A stretch of 64,000 nt of DNA, from NCBI GenBank assembly GCA_002150815.3, contig NDFF03000109.1, forward strand, positions 124,001 to 188,000. Direction: 5' to 3'. The notes beneath the pieces were generated by a model, which had not been told where the DNA came from, ran no database searches, and worked only from the letters and a program-made list of their open reading frames with translations. The translations under genes were made by a program, and so were the position numbers. This DNA is from Grammothele lineata. Taxonomy: Eukaryota; Basidiomycota; Agaricomycetes; Polyporales; Polyporaceae. Shown here piece by piece: positions 34,792-45,720 of this stretch (position 1 is the stretch's first letter; every line of letters begins with the position of its first letter).

Positions 34792-35916
34792 CTAAACGAG
34801 TGACTTGGGGTAGCACTTGGAGGTACAAACATAACCGCCGCGTGTAAAGTAGACCACATACGTATCTAAGGGTTGGTGCTGCAGAAACATAGCACGCATC
34901 CCATGCAGGCTATCCAGCCGTCCATAAACACAGTACTTGTCCCCATAGTAGCGCAAAGCAGAGGCACAGAGAGCAGAGGACGGACCATGACACCCTTTCA
35001 CATCCTCCCACTGCACAGGCGACCCTGCTAACTCCCAATCCTTCCCATTACCCAAGCGCAAGATGCGCAAGTCGTTCTTGAGGTTGTAGCCACCTTCAAT
35101 ACCCCAAAATAGAGGGTTGGCTAGAGTGCGGTATTGGGAGGTAAGGGCAGGGTAGGGATGACAAAATGTCGTGGCGCTGATGTAGCCTTGAGCGGCGGTA
35201 TTGGAGGAGGAGAGGAGGGCGGCTACTGGGGTAGGGTGGAGGGTCTCTTGAATATAGACGTACTTGTGATCCTTCACCAAGCATGCGTACCCTCCAACCG
35301 CCCTGCTATTGGAGTGTTGAAGGCAGGAGCGGTGGGTAAGGTGAGGCTTCTTCTCTAAGATGGTGTAGCCTTCATCTTCTACTAGGGTAGAGAAGATGAC
35401 TTTGAACCAGTTGTATGGGGTATAAAGTTTGAGTGTGTTGCGTGTAGTGAAGCAGATAGATGGGTCAAAGAATGGAATGATCTCCATGCCAGAGATGGTA
35501 GTGGATGTGAGGTGCATATGAGTGATAAAGGTGAGAGGATTGTTGATGAAAGGGGTAAGGATGGTGATAAGGCGACGCTGCAGCTCCCATGCCGCCCACA
35601 TGTCGGCAGAGGTGGAAGTGTGCCGGAGGCGTATAAGTGAGTCAACATTCATGTGTAATAGAACTTCATGAGTGATGTAAAAGCCCAGGTGGGGGCTCAA
35701 GCCAGAAGAAGGCAGAGGGTTTCTCTGCATAGTGTGTAGTGGGAGACAGTTTAAATGGCGATCTAAGTGCCAGCTGGGCAAAAGCGTCAAGTTGTGCATA
35801 GAAGCGCCCATGGGCAGTGCTACAGAGGCGAGGGCAAGGGAAGAGGCACCAAAGCCAAGTGAGAAAGTCATGTGACTTTGCATGCGCGCCAAAATGTTGA
35901 GAAACCCTAACCCCAT
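34792..35916 (-). CDS. F-box-like protein whose start lies in the Helentron 5' end
   Basis: A single open frame of 374 codons. Residues around 75-110 look F-box-like (ITHEVLLHMNVDSLIRLRHT), and the later segment ISGMEIIPFF ... LKLYTPYNW parallels the neighbouring minus-strand gene, so the two are paralogs. The first codons (MGLGFLNILARMQSH) lie 165 bp from the element end, in sequence shared by every HINE copy (28140, 39850, 45360). True translation may begin there or at a later Met. The placement suggests that the element's terminal sequence supplies the promoter and possibly the start codon. Confidence 0.65.
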   Translation of the reverse strand: MGLGFLNILARMQSHMTFSLGFGASSLALASVALPMGASMHNLTLLPSWHLDRHLNCLPLHTMQRNPLPSSGLSPHLGFYITHEVLLHMNVDSLIRLRHTSTSADMWAAWELQRRLITILTPFINNPLTFITHMHLTSTTISGMEIIPFFDPSICFTTRNTLKLYTPYNWFKVIFSTLVEDEGYTILEKKPHLTHRSCLQHSNSRAVGGYACLVKDHKYVYIQETLHPTPVAALLSSSNTAAQGYISATTFCHPYPALTSQYRTLANPLFWGIEGGYNLKNDLRILRLGNGKDWELAGSPVQWEDVKGCHGPSSALCASALRYYGDKYCVYGRLDSLHGMRAMFLQHQPLDTYVVYFTRGGYVCTSKCYPKSLV

Positions 35917-36064
35917 GAATTTTCAATCTCCGCTCCAAATGGTAAGTAACTTTTGTATTGCCATCAGTGGCTGTGCTTACTGGCGCCTTTCTGAGTCTGA
36001 AGCAGTTTCACACTAAGGGTAACGCGGATGGCAGGGATGGCTCACCCATAAAAAACGATTATTC

Positions 36065-36080
36065 GTTCCTCATTAATCGT
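36065..36080 (-). other. Helentron 5' terminus (16-bp motif)
   Basis: On the minus strand the element begins with ACGATTAATGAGGAAC directly after T (A at 36081 on plus). It matches 3791-3806 base for base, including the A that differs from all HINE copies. The next roughly 150 bp on the inside are shared with the HINE 5' ends. Confidence 0.8.
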
Positions 36081-36729
36081 AACCAAGCATAGAGCATAGA
36101 ATATATACATGCATGCAGTTTGGCAGGGCCCTACTAGGTCAAATGCTGTAACACTATAACAAGTGCAGTTATTGACCTGGTGTTGGTGCATATAGGGGTC
36201 ATTTGAAGTGCTTATAAAGGGTCAGCTTAGTCCCCCATGCTATGGGAATGCCTTGGGGGTAGATGGCATCAAGTACTTTTGGATGATGCAGATAGGCGCT
36301 GGTATGGTGTGCATTAGTGCACTACTATAAGGGCGCTTGTAGGGTGAAGTGCTATGCAGCCATTACCAGTGCAGTTATTAGCATGGTGTTGAAGCATATA
36401 GGGGTCATTTGAAGTGTATAATAAGTTGTAGTTAAGTTCCCCACTGTGTACTAGTATATAAGGGGTGGATGGCAGCAGGTGCATTCAGATGACAAAGAAT
36501 AAGTGCTAAATTTAAGTGAGAAAGGCATGTGCTGAAATGTGACCACTAACATGGAACCCTAACCCTATGGATTTTTAATCTCTGCTCCAAATGGTAAGTA
36601 ACTTTTGTATTGCTACAGTGGCTGTGCTTACTGGCACCTCTCTAAGATTTAAGCTGAGTCGCATTTTGCATAACACAAATGGCAGGGATGGCTTGCCCAT
36701 AAAAATGATTATTCTTTCTCATAAATTGT
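36081..36729 (-). repeat. HINE-like element A1, right part (5' portion)
   Basis: This continues the repeat broken at 3760: from ACCAAGCATAGAGCAT it follows the copy at 43515-45546 (from about 44893 on) through to the terminal motif at 36705-36729, followed by A at 36730. The terminal motif is decayed (TTTCTCATAAATTGT), in keeping with this being an older copy than the giant element that split it. Confidence 0.8.
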
Positions 36730-38274
36730 AAGTAAAGGAAAACGGAGAAAAGCAAAGTGTATAGTAAGCGAAGGTAAAGGAGTATGATGCAGTGGTTAAC
36801 TGCACCAGCTATCTAAGCGTGTAGCAGTGCAAGGTGATGTGCTATGGGTTTGAATCCCGTGGGATACGTGAAGTGAAGCATGCCCTACTTGCGGAATAAA
36901 TCTGGAAAAAATGGGAGAAATTCTTAAGGGTGGAAGTAAAGTAAGTTCTATCTTTTAGAAAGGAGAATAAATGTGAAATGAAACTGAAGGGGAGTGAATC
37001 CACTAATTTCAACACCCTTTCAAAAAGATGGCAGGCAATTTCTGTATAGAATGTGAGCTTCTGCTTGTTATCTAGTCCAGCCTTGGGCCATGTCTTCTCG
37101 AACTCTATCTGAATGTTGTCTTGGCTCTTTGCCATAAAAAGCTGCCATAGGTGGACGGGATGGGACTCTAAACAGTCCTTAGTGCTTGTGTGAAGGTCTT
37201 TCAAGACCTTGCACTAAGGGTTGTTAGCCCTTGCACAGCAGGTGTTGCGATAGCACTGTATATGTTCATGACTGCACTATGAAATACACATTAAGTCACG
37301 GGGGCAAAGAGAACAATTGCATCAAAAATAACATACCTTCTACGTCAAATCTATGACCACTTTTTTGGCCTCCAGAATTGCAGCAGAGTCAGTGTCTTTG
37401 AGTGTCCCATGTACAGTGGGGTCGGACTCACTGCCAAGGGCAACATACTATGGGAAAAGGCTCCAGAACCTAGTGAAGAACTAACCCCAGAAATGCAACT
37501 GCTCTTAATGAGAGGCACTCTGAAGTGCGTTGGACTTATTATAGAAGCTTTGGAGCAGGGTAAGGCAGCTTCTGTGAAAGAAACCCAGATTAACTGCTCT
37601 GCTGCCTTTTGGGGGTTTCTTGTCATTGCATCAGTTTTAAATTGAGATCGACATCTGAGGAGAGAAGACATAGGTGACAGGAAACTCTATAGAGAGGATG
37701 TTCAAGTTGTCTATAGCAGATGTACTAACAAATGTGCATGTGCGATGAAGGACAGTGATTAGGTGACCAGATGCACAATAATGTTGAAAGAATGTGGTGG
37801 TAGCAAAGCACTATATATAAATAAACACTTATAAGCACCTAATCTAATCACATCTGATCAGCTCAACTTTGGCCACACTGCTGGATAGTGCATTCTACCT
37901 CTCCTCTGACACTAGTATTCTCCCCTCTTCTTGCAAGCATGGTTGTCACATAATTTATGATCAGAAACTTTGAGAGCATGACATGCCTCATTGGGCTGGG
38001 TCCCAACCTGAATCTCTCTACTGGCCTCACTGTACCCATCAGTATGCTTCATCCTCGGGGACATGTCTACATTATATATTGTGGCTGTGTTGTCAGACTG
38101 TTTAGTAATTGGTGAGTTGCTTCAATTATTAGATCTGATGATCATGCCCTCACGAAGACATTGGATGCAGGGGTATTGCTAGTGTGATGGTTACACGTTA
38201 CCCAAGGGCAGCATATAAGAAATTTTCATCCATTGAGACAGCTCACCAGGGGTGGTTGGAGGGCCCTAGTAGCA
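36730..38274. other. Unassigned sequence between HINE copies
   Basis: No gene is assigned. A tRNA-like stretch lies at its start (listed separately). Short open frames at 36842-37204 (minus) and 37409-37645 (plus) have no recognisable domain. Polymorphic repeat debris follows. Confidence 0.35.
36785..36857 (+). repeat. tRNA-like, possible SINE head
   Basis: ATGATGCAGTGGTTAACTGC near 36785 resembles an A box, and GGTTTGAATCC at 36847-36857 resembles a B box, about 55 bp apart, as in an internal RNA polymerase III promoter. The intervening sequence does not fold into a canonical cloverleaf by eye, so a functional tRNA is unlikely. No second copy was seen in the window. Confidence 0.35.
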
Positions 38275-40040
38275 CTTGGTGGGAGAGGGCCATGGCTGGC
38301 AAGCACGATTTATGAGGAACAGAAGTTATTTAGCAAATATACACTTTACTGTATACTGCTCATACAAATTTATATAAAATGAGTCAACTATTGTGGTTCC
38401 TGTCTGCTTTTTTAAATATATGACACACTCACTTACACCTCCAAAACTGAACATATAAAAGCCACTCCATATAGTGTTAGTATACATGCTATCAATGCTT
38501 ATGATGTATAGCATGTTGTATTACTTACCTAGAACTATTAGAAAGCCTCATTGAGCAGGGCTTTACTCTATATTATGTATTTAGCTGCTTATAAGCTTAC
38601 TTAAGTGCCCTTGCCCTACATCATTACTTACTGCACTGGCCTACCCCTCCACTATTATCTCTTATATACAGATTCAGCCTATTGCATTCACTTTGCATGC
38701 AGTTTGCTGCTAACAATTATCAAACATGTAATATATCATTGCATAGTGCATATTAGATGGCAGCTACTTTGTAGAGCATATAGCATACCCACTCATGCAT
38801 AGAGCAGTGAATTACTCATATTCTAACCTCTCAGTTGATTGCATAGTGCCTTAGCTTCTATACAATATCAACTGCTTCATTAACATATGTGTTCAACTTG
38901 TTGCCTTCATTCAGTATGATATAGACCCTATAAGGCACTGCAATATATACCATTGCATTCTCCTCATCTGTAGCTTTTTGGTGATATATAATATGTCCCA
39001 CTTTGCTTGAGTTATTAGAGAGATACAGCCTGATTGATTTGGGCATCTGAGTCTAGCTGAGTTTGAAAAAAAAGCGCCCAAAAAGCGCAAAAAGGCCCAT
39101 CCTCAGAGCTCAGATGTTGATATCTCAGCCAAATCTTGACCAAATTACATGATTCAAGTTGTGTTAGTAAGCTAGAGGCTGTACAATCCCACGCCCATTT
39201 TAAGCGCTCAATTTGCATGAGAAATGCGCCATTTATGGGCTGGATGGCTCCAGATGCACTTGGATGACCTTTGAGCGCTTGCACCACTACAGAGGCCATG
39301 TGATAAGTTGGTGTTTATAATTGCTATATTGAGCGAATCTCCGGGTCCCGGAGGTTTTCCCAATATGGTAATCACTAGCACCAACTTAGCACATGGCCTC
39401 AAAGCGCTCACTAGCATGCAGTTTGGTAGGGTGCTACTAAGCTAAATGCTGTAGCACTATAACAAGTGAAGTTATTCACCTGGTGTTGATGCATATAGAG
39501 GTCATTTGAAAGGCTTATTAGAGGCCAACATAGTGCCCCATACTATGACAATGCCTTAGGGGTGGATGGCACACAGAACTTTTGGATGACGCAGATAGGC
39601 GCTGGTATGACGCCCATTGGTGCACTACAGCAAGGGCGCTTACAGGGTGAAGTGCTATACAGCCATTACCAGTGCAATTATTGACATGGTGTTGATGCAT
39701 ATAGGGGTCATTTAAAGCATATAACAAGTTGTGGTCAAGTCCCCCTAAGTGTGATAGTGTATAAGGGGTGGATGGCAGCAAGTGCACTTGGATGACGCAG
39801 AATAAGCGCTGAATCCGAGTGAGAAAGTCATGTGACTTTGCATGCGCGCCAAAATGTTGAGAAACCCTAACCCCATGGATTTTCAATCTCCGCTCCAAAT
39901 AGTAAGTAACTTTTGTATTGCCATCAGTGGCTGTGCTTACTGGCGCCTTTCTGAGTCTGAAGCAGTTTCACACTAAGGGTAACGCAGATGGCAAGGATGG
40001 CTCACCCATAAAAAACGATTATTCGTTCCTCATAAATCGT
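38275..40040 (-). repeat. HINE-like element A3 with internal deletion
   Basis: This copy is 1766 bp with both ends present: CTTGG after A at 38274 and CATAAATCGT before A at 40041. Compared with the full copies it lacks about 390 bp (corresponding to 44530-44920). In their place it carries a 22-bp stem hairpin (39292-39313 with 39379-39400, one mismatch) flanked by GAGCGCTT / AAGCGCTC. Confidence 0.85.
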
Positions 40041-40172
40041 AATCCATCTAGCCTCAAAACAACATCTAGGACGTCCTGGGGTGCTCTCACAAGCCCCTGA
40101 CCCTCTTCCTTCCATTTCCCTGCATTTTTCTCGCTGTCTGCGCTGTCCCCTGCCTTCCCCTGCTCAACCGCC

Positions 40173-40520
40173 ATGTCCCCATCCTCCTCTCCCTCCTTCG
40201 ATCCTCTCTCAGCTGGTAGATACCCTCAATGGGTCAGTGAAATTTGGGCCTGGCTCATGAAGTACAATCTCTGGGCCATAGTTGATGAGAAGGAGTCAGA
40301 ACCACTGGATGATAAGGCAGAGGAGCAGAAAGATTAGAGGAAGCGTAGGGACAAGGCAGCTGGTGAGCTCTTCCTTGCTGTGTTCTCAGAGGAACGAGCA
40401 CATTTTAGAGGTGTGCAAGACGATCCTGTAAAGATGTGGAAGGCCCTAGAGACCGCACATGTCAAGCGTCGTGTAAGGATAGGTGCTTACCTTGCCCATT
40501 TAGGCGTCCAAGATCGATAG
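40173..40520 (+). pseudogene. Copia-type gag fragment, decayed
   Basis: From ATG 40173 the frame reads MSPSSSPSFDPLSAGRYPQW, then a gag-polypeptide (UBN2-like) pattern: WLMKYNLWAIVDEKE ... RDKAAGELFLAVFSEERAH ... VKMWKALETAH. A TAG at 40335-40337 (KD*RK) and another at 40518-40520 interrupt it. No protease, integrase or reverse transcriptase of this element follows, so it is a truncated remnant. Confidence 0.7.
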
Positions 40521-41029
40521 CTGAAGCTTCGTGCTATCGAGTCCTTCATACCTTGTAGCTACGGGCTTGTGCAAGCTCTCTGGGCTTGCATCACCCCTTT
40601 GCTACGGATTGGTCATTCTCATGCTTGCGTCAGCTTAAGGCCACGCAAGCTCTTTCGATTTCAGCTGACTTTACTTTGTTTTGTACATCTATTCTAGTGT
40701 TTTCATTGGCCCCTCAGAGTTCTCTGGTACTATACAGTTCCACTCGGGTGGCTGACCCTCAGTAGTATATAATACCCCATGTATCGTACCAGCAACCTCA
40801 GAACTCAGGACACGGGATTTTCCTACTCACTCTCTTGTGTGCCGATCACTCTCTCTCATTAGGCCCCTCTCGACACTCAACCCCTCATCTGCGCTCCCCT
40901 CAAAGTTGTATCTCGGACATCGAGCCCTTGTGGGCCTCACATTTTTTTGAGTCTTTCTTTTCTCATATCACAGACAACCCCTCGGATTGATTACCCATTG
41001 AACATTGTATCAAAAATCTACACTACGAC
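40521..41029 (+). other. LTR-like leader before the second gag
   Basis: A promoter-like stretch: AGTATATAATACCC near 40770 is followed by pyrimidine-rich sequence and then the gag start at 41030. The motif ACTATACAGTTCC near 40732 also occurs in the putative LTR of the right-hand Gypsy element (48181-48193), suggesting a related LTR. I could not define both LTR ends or a primer-binding site. Confidence 0.4.
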
Positions 41030-43500
41030 ATGTCAACAGCTATGGACGTTCAGTCAGGCATGCGGACTTCATCTGAGGTGGCCACCTCTGCCCTCACGCA
41101 CGCCGATGTACTGGCGTGCGACGCCGACCCCCACGATGATGCACTGTCGCACGACGGCGTAAAGTTGGAAGCCCAAGGTGAGCTTACCAACTTGTTCTTC
41201 ATCCCTCTCCCAGACCCCACCCCTCCCCTCCATCGTTCGAAGGCCGTTCGCAGACCTTCTTCCGACCTCGTGCTGGTAGCAAAGTGGGGTATCGCCGATC
41301 ATGGTGAGGGTGTTGCGGAGGGCGTCGCATTAGGGCACTGCATCATGCGTAGGCAGACTAATGCCGCATGTGGTGGGGTGCCCTCGTCTCCTCAAGCGGG
41401 GGGCGACGCGATTATGGGCAATGTGACAGATGGGGGGGCACACGATGAAGTATTCGCGGTGCCCTGCCTAGAAGTTGAGCAAGACGGCAGATCAGTCACT
41501 CCTCCTGGAAGCTTGATTGAGCTGCCCACTCTGGTGTGTGCTCCTAAGATTGCCCCAGTTGAGCTGCCCATCTTGGTGTGCGCTTCTGAGAGGGACCCTG
41601 TTAAGCCGCCCGTCTCTGTGACTGTGTGCACTCCGAGGCTGGCAATCTCTGTTGAGCCACCAGTCATCGCAACTGTGTGTGCTCCAGAGCCTCTAGTATC
41701 GGTTGAGCCACACACCGCTCTGGCTGCACGTGCTCTCGAGGCAGAGCTCGCGTTGTGCTCTGGCAATCCCGCCGGTGCACTCCGCGACCTGTCCAATGCC
41801 AGGGATGGTTAGGTGCTCATGCGCACACGGGCGCAAGCCCTGCTGGGTCCGCACGTGGCTATAAAGGTGTCACCTAAGTTCTTCCAGAACTGGTTTGACC
41901 TCTGTGACGCGGCGGATTAGCTGGATCCCCTACCAGAGGAATGGGGATGTACCTCGGACGTTCCAGGTACTGAGGCAGTCTCAGGGACGGCTCAGCAGGC
42001 TGGCAGGGTCACCAATGACGACTCGGAGGAAGAAGTTGTAATGCAACTAGCATTGGATGATAGCTACTAAACTGCCATTGTACTTAGCATAGCATCCATG
42101 GCAATGATTATAGAAGTTGTGAGCGAATCGTCTGAGAGCGAAATTGAGAACTTGCCTCCTAGTCCCAAAGGGAAGAGCGTCCCTAGGACGAGCAAACAAC
42201 GCGTGTTCCTAAAGCAGCACATGCAAGACACTCCTGCACCGATTCTGGTAGACACGAATGGTACCTGGGAGGCGTCGCGTCCTCCAGTGCATTCACACAC
42301 ACGTCAAACGGCGAGCGCATTCAAGCGCGAACCATCTATGGCGCCGGACAGCGTGTTCTTCCAGCTGGGAGCGGCAGGGGGAGGCAGTCCTCCCAGCCCT
42401 TCGAGCTTAGACAGCTCTGACGATGAGACAGTCCTGAACAGTCAGTCGGTTAGTAACAATGATAGCTCTGGTGAATCTGATGACGTACCAAACAATGACG
42501 TGCCTGAGGAACGTCACCAGAAGTCCTATAGTAAATGCAAAGAGCGTAAGCGCAAGCGGAGCTTTCAGAAAGCGAAAAAAGCAGCTCTAAAGGCTGGGCT
42601 GAAGGTTCCACAGCCTTCTAAGTGGGACAGCGCTGCAGACTTAGATAAGTTCGAGGCGTAGGTATTCAAACTTGGCAACGGCTTACAGGTGTCACGGACG
42701 AGGTCGCCCTGCTGTTTGTTAATTGCTTCATGACTGGGGAACCTCAGACGTTCTATATGAGACACGTCGCACGCACCCCAGAGGAATGGATGATGGCAGG
42801 CCTATTTGAAGCACTGTTCGATTGTTGTTTTCCAGTTGATTAAAAGGAGAGCCTACATACCAGATTGGAATCAGCACGGCAGAGAACTTGGTGTGTTCGC
42901 GATTTTGTACGGGACCTAGAGCACCTCGCGGTACGCTTCTTGGACGTCATGGACTTCTAATTAGTGCAAATATTTTGGAAGGGGCTGCACGAGAAGCTTC
43001 GTTTCCATCTGTGTGAGAAGGGGTTCCACCCAGAGAAGACCGAGCTCACCAGACTAGTGAAGCATGCCGAGAGGCATGAGACCGCGCTTGAAGGCCGCAG
43101 GCAGGAGCAGTGCGTGTACCAGGGTAGCATCCCAGGCAGACGTTGGGGACGTTTCTCGAATAGGGAAGATGGCCCGTTACTGTGAATGCCGAGCAAGGAC
43201 CAGGGCGCAGCTGAGAAGCAGCAGAAGCCCTAACAGCATTCCAATCCAGGCGGCAAAGGTAGTCCAGCTCAGAAGGCGAATGCGCGTTCTGAAAGGAAGG
43301 AGAAACGTGTTCAGCATTCGCCTGAGGGGTTAGACCAGCTGCGAGCCAAAGACAGGTGCTTTACCTGCATGGAAATTGGACACACGAGCCACAACTGCAA
43401 GACCCGCAAAACAGCAAAGGCCCCTTCACAGACGCAGGGTGTACGTGTGAGCGCGATATGCTTTGCAGATTTTGAGAAGCTTGCTGGGCGGGCGTGCCAG
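41030..43500 (+). pseudogene. Ty3/Gypsy-like gag with zinc knuckle, decayed
   Basis: The frame from ATG 41030 continues to 42661 through three in-frame stops (TAG 41810-41812, TAG near 41918, TAA near 42068), each explained by a C-to-T change of a Gln codon. After 42661 it shifts frame and continues as a retrotransposon capsid region (VALLFVNCFMTGEPQTFYM ... FWKGLHEKLRFHL) and a CCHC knuckle (CFTCMEIGHTSHNC) at about 43361. A HINE inserted at 43515 ends the copy. No pol is present. Confidence 0.75.
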
Positions 43501-43514
43501 TTGCCGCGCTATGA

Positions 43515-45546
43515 CTTGGTGGGAGAGGGCTATGGCTGGCAAGCACAATTTATGAGGAGCAGAAGTTATTTAGCTAATATTCACTTTACTATATACTGCT
43601 TATGCAAATTAATATGCAATAAGTCAACTATTGTGATTCCTGTCTGCTCTCTTAAATACATGACACACTCACTTACACCACCAAAACTGAACATATAAAA
43701 GCCACCGTATATAGTGTTAGTATACATGCTATCAATGCTTATGATGTATAGCATGTTATATTGACTCTCATTATTACTTACCTAGAACCATTAAGAAACC
43801 TCATCAAGCAGGGCTTTACTCTATATCATGTAGTTGGCTGCTTGTGAGCTTACTTAAGTGCTCTTGCCCTACATCATTGCTTACTACACTGGCCTGCCTC
43901 TTCACTGTTATCTCTTGCATACAGATTCAGCCTATTGCATTCGCTTTATGTATAGTTTGCTGCTAACAAATGTCAAACACATAGTACACCATTGCATAGT
44001 GCATATTGGATGGCAGCTACTTTGTAGAGCACACAGCATACCCATCCCTGCATAGAGCAGTGAATTACTCATATTTTAACCTCTCAATTGATTGCATAGT
44101 GCCTTAGCTTCTACGCAACATCAACTGCTTCACTAACAGATGTGTTCAACTTGTTGCCTTCATTGCATATTATATAGACCATATCAGAAATTGCAATATA
44201 CACCATTGCATTCTTCTCATCTGTAGCTTTCTGGCGATATATAATATGTCCCACTTTGCTTAAGTTGTTGCAGAGATACAGCCTGGTTGATTTGAGGATC
44301 TGAGTCTAGCTGAGTTTGAAAAAAAGCGCCCTAAAAGTGCAAAAACAGCCATCCTGAGAGCTCAGATGTTGATATCTCAACCAAATCTTAACCAAATCAC
44401 ATGATTCAAGTTGTGCTAGTAAGCTAGAGGCTGTGCGATCCCACGCCCATTTTAAGCGCCCGATTTGCATCAAAATTGCGTCATTTATGGGCTGGATGGC
44501 TCTGGATGAACTTAGATGTACTTGCCTAGCGCCCAAAAAGCGCACACAGTTGCTTTAGTATTGGCAGTCTGCCTCAATAGCATTAAAACCAATGTTGCAG
44601 CTGTATCTTCCTCAGTTTTGAAGATAATGACATGATTCAAGTGGTGTTATAGAGCTCTTAATAGCCCCTTTCAACCTGACATACTTGCTTGATGATCACT
44701 TACCATATTTAGCTTGCATTGATGCATCAGCAACTAATTCACACACTTGACTAGGTTCACAATGTGTGGCAAACTTGTTCTGTGCATATCTCCCTTAATA
44801 CTTGCTTGATTGACATGATTTAAAGTGTGACAGGTCACATTCAGCCATGCCTATATGCTGGTAAAGCACTACAGTGGTCTCATTAACAATACTAAGCATA
44901 GAGCATACAATATGTACGTGCATGCAGTTTGGCAGGGTGCTACTAGGTCAAATGCTATAACACTATAACAAGTCAAGTTATCGACCTGGTGTTGATGCAT
45001 ACAGAGGTCATTTCAAGTGCTTATTAGAGGCCCACTTAGTCCCCCATGCTATGACAATGCCTTGGGGATGGATGGCACCAAGTACTTTTAGATGACGCAG
45101 ATAGGCGCTAGTATGGCGCCCATTGGTGCACTATAGCAAGGGCACTTGCAGGGTGAAGTGCTATGCAGCCATTACCAGTGCAGTTATTGACATGGTGTTG
45201 ATGCATATAGGGGTTATTTGAGCTGTATAATAAGTTGTAGTCAAGTCCCCCACTGTATGATAGCGTATAAGGGGTGGATGGCAGCAAGTGCACTTGGATG
45301 ATGCAAAATAAGCGCTAAAGTCTAGTGAGAAAGGCACATGACTTTGCATGCGCGCCAAAATATTGAGAAACCCTAACTCCATGGATTTTCAATCTCCGCT
45401 CTAAATAGTAAGTAACTTTTATATTGCCATCAGTGGCTGTGCTTACTGGCGCCTTTCTGAGATTCAAGCTGAGTCGCGTTTTGCACCACATAAATGGCAG
45501 GGATGGCTTGCCCTTAAAAAACAATTATTCATTCCTCATAAATCGT
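43515..45546 (-). repeat. HINE-like non-autonomous Helentron A4, full length
   Basis: A complete 2032-bp copy: CTTGG after A at 43514 on the left, CATAAATCGT before A at 45547 on the right. The subterminal motif is ACAATTTATGAGGAGC. It has no large internal hairpin and is the best reference for aligning the split copy A1. It inserted into the decayed gag. Confidence 0.85.
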
Positions 45547-45720
45547 AATTTCATTGGTGTAGCATCCCTGAGAGTTGTTGATCCAGAGCAAAGCACACCT
45601 TATGCGGAGGGTGTATGGGTGCGCGCGACTTGGGAAGACACGGCGGAGTACCTGTGAGCTCGTCTTATCAGCTATTTTGACCCAACAATCACAATGGAGG
45701 TGGGTCATGAGCCTCTGCAG
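45547..45720 (+). other. Short unplaced segment between two HINE copies
   Basis: 174 bp with an open frame (VVDPEQSTPYAEGVWVRATW) that looks coding in composition but matches nothing I know. It may be an exon fragment of a host gene or another transposon. Confidence 0.3.

Larger units (their letters stand above)
3761..36080 (-). mobile_element. Giant cargo-carrying Helentron/Helitron2-type element, about 32.3 kb
   Basis: The element is read on the minus strand, 5' end at 36080 and 3' end at 3761. Seen in the sequence: a 16-bp motif (ACGATTAATGAGGAAC) that is terminal at the 5' end and repeated in inverse orientation at 3791-3806, about 30 bp inside the 3' end; a GCCA-GTAA-TGGC hairpin between that motif and the 3' terminus; flanking A at 3760 and A at 36081, meaning insertion between T and T; and an older repeat split exactly at these two points. 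All other copies of the motif in the window have ATTTATGAGG instead of ATTAATGAGG, so this pair belongs together. Asymmetric terminal inverted repeats, a 3' hairpin and a TT target are known hallmarks of Helentron/Helitron2 elements. The transposase lies at the 3' end in the correct orientation. It carries at least ten other genes. An alternative is that the ends belong to a smaller element later broken and spread apart by insertions. Confidence 0.78.

Noticed and set aside
3761..36080. A Starship-type tyrosine-recombinase cargo element
   Set aside because: No DUF3435-like recombinase at an end, and the termini match Helentron features.
37351..37671. Overlapping frames on both strands near 37.4 kb as a gene
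   Set aside because: No domain, no splice pattern and no start context. The two strands compete.
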